From positions 1-14,274 of the forward strand of contig VBME01000158.1 of the NCBI GenBank assembly GCA_005878995.1: a DNA stretch of 14,274 nucleotides, given 5' to 3'. This DNA is from Methanobacteriota archaeon. GTDB taxonomy: Archaea > Thermoplasmatota > Thermoplasmata > RBG-16-68-12. Below are positions 13,765-14,274 of the stretch, piece by piece (within the stretch, counting starts at the first letter, position 1; each line of letters begins with the position of its first letter). The notes under the pieces were generated by a model. That model saw only the letters and a program-made list of their open reading frames with translations, made no database searches and was not told where the DNA came from. The position numbers and the translations under genes were made by a program.

Positions 13765-13773
13765 GGTTTATCG
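13765..13773 (+). promoter_or_regulatory. TATA-like box for the triple zinc-ribbon gene
   Basis: GGTTTATCG, centred about 33 nt before the ATG at 13802, implies a nearly leaderless message. It lies about 45 nt from the opposing box of the PrsW-like gene. Confidence 0.5.
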
Positions 13774-13801
13774 TCCGCGGGGTGGGTCGAATCGGACGTC
13801 G

Positions 13802-14274
13802 ATGCCCGGGAAGCAGGCCCGGGGCCTGTGTCCCGTCTGCGCGGAGCCAATCCCTCCGGACGAGACGGAGTGCTGGAACTGCGGGGCCTTTGTCATCGAC
13901 GAAGCCGTCGTCCGGCTTAGCCGAGCCTTCGGGCTCGACCGCGAGAAAGCCCTGAAACTCTTCGAGGCGGGGTTCCGTCACACGAAACAACTGAAGGACC
14001 GCGACCCGAATCGCGTCCTCGAGACGGGAGAGGTGGGACTCCTCTTCATCTGCACGAACTGTGGGAGCTTCGTCGCCTCGGGCGACGCGAAGTGCCCCCG
14101 CTGCGCGGCGGAATTCGAGCCGGAACCCGCCGCGACCACGCCGGTGGAAGAGGACATCCTCGACATCCTCCTCTGCCCCGTCTGCGGCGCGGACTACGAC
14201 CTGGGAACCGCCGAGTGCGAAGTGTGCGGGGAGGCGTTGAAGGAAACCGAAAAACCGGAGATTGTTGCACCGAA
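13802..14274 (+). CDS. Triple zinc-ribbon protein with central helical (HhH-like) domain, partial at right edge
   Basis: At least 157 residues, truncated by the window edge. Three zinc ribbons with the same spacing, CxxC-x10-CxxC, are visible: C10/C13/C24/C27, C84/C87/C98/C101 and C125/C128/C139/C142. Between the first and second lies a helical stretch (LSRAFGLDREKALKLFEAGF to DPNRVLE, about 39-74) that resembles a helix-hairpin-helix or SAP-like unit. An acidic, low-complexity linker (EPEPAATTPVEED) separates ribbons 2 and 3. Function unknown; zinc ribbons plus HhH suggest a nucleic-acid or protein scaffold. The ATG at 13802 has a GGTTTATCG box about 33 nt upstream, suggesting a nearly leaderless transcript, and it diverges from the PrsW-like gene. 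Confidence 0.85.
   Translation, partial: MPGKQARGLCPVCAEPIPPDETECWNCGAFVIDEAVVRLSRAFGLDREKALKLFEAGFRHTKQLKDRDPNRVLETGEVGLLFICTNCGSFVASGDAKCPRCAAEFEPEPAATTPVEEDILDILLCPVCGADYDLGTAECEVCGEALKETEKPEIVAP

Overview
The window looks like a high-GC archaeal chromosome segment, probably euryarchaeal and most likely of the Thermoplasmata type. The archaeal markers are RadA recombinase, diphthine synthase, Trm5-type tRNA methyltransferase, a pyruvoyl-dependent arginine decarboxylase, archaeal AsnRS, an N-terminal acetyltransferase of the archaeal RimI/Ard1 type, many small zinc-ribbon proteins, and TATA-like boxes about 25-33 nt upstream of several start codons (leaderless transcription). The lineage is an inference: no rRNA or tRNA gene is present to fix it.

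Left region (1-2744, minus strand): an NTF2-like protein is followed by radA, which runs off the left edge. radA carries a 510-residue intein inserted inside the Walker A loop (GSGK | S), with two LAGLIDADG motifs and visibly lower GC than its surroundings. This is the only clear mobile element in the window.

Middle-left (2992-5201, plus): a small two-helix membrane protein, a six-helix membrane protein, a winged-helix regulator that starts 13 nt after it, and a SAM methyltransferase that overlaps the regulator by ATGA. The last three look like one operon. Middle (5189-7530): dphB (minus) and trm5 (plus) diverge from an 88-nt spacer, and a dCTP deaminase/dUTPase-family gene (minus) converges on trm5. 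The dCTP deaminase catalytic Glu appears to be Gly, so dUTPase activity is more likely.

Middle-right (7655-11376): a 62-aa putative zinc protein, an acyl-CoA dehydrogenase followed after 10 nt by a HIT hydrolase, then hemerythrin-like and asnS genes on the minus strand. Right region (11446-14274): a GNAT acetyltransferase, pdaD plus a zinc-ribbon/winged-helix protein 2 nt downstream, a seven-helix PrsW-like membrane protein (minus), and a triple zinc-ribbon protein cut by the right edge.

Most of the genes are housekeeping: recombination, translation (diphthamide on EF2, m1G37 in tRNA, Asn-tRNA), nucleotide-pool sanitation, polyamine synthesis and acyl-CoA oxidation. The packing is very tight. 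All four convergent gene pairs overlap at their 3' ends by 11-20 bp, and no stretch over 300 nt lacks a gene. No CRISPR array, tRNA, rRNA, insertion sequence or phage gene was seen.
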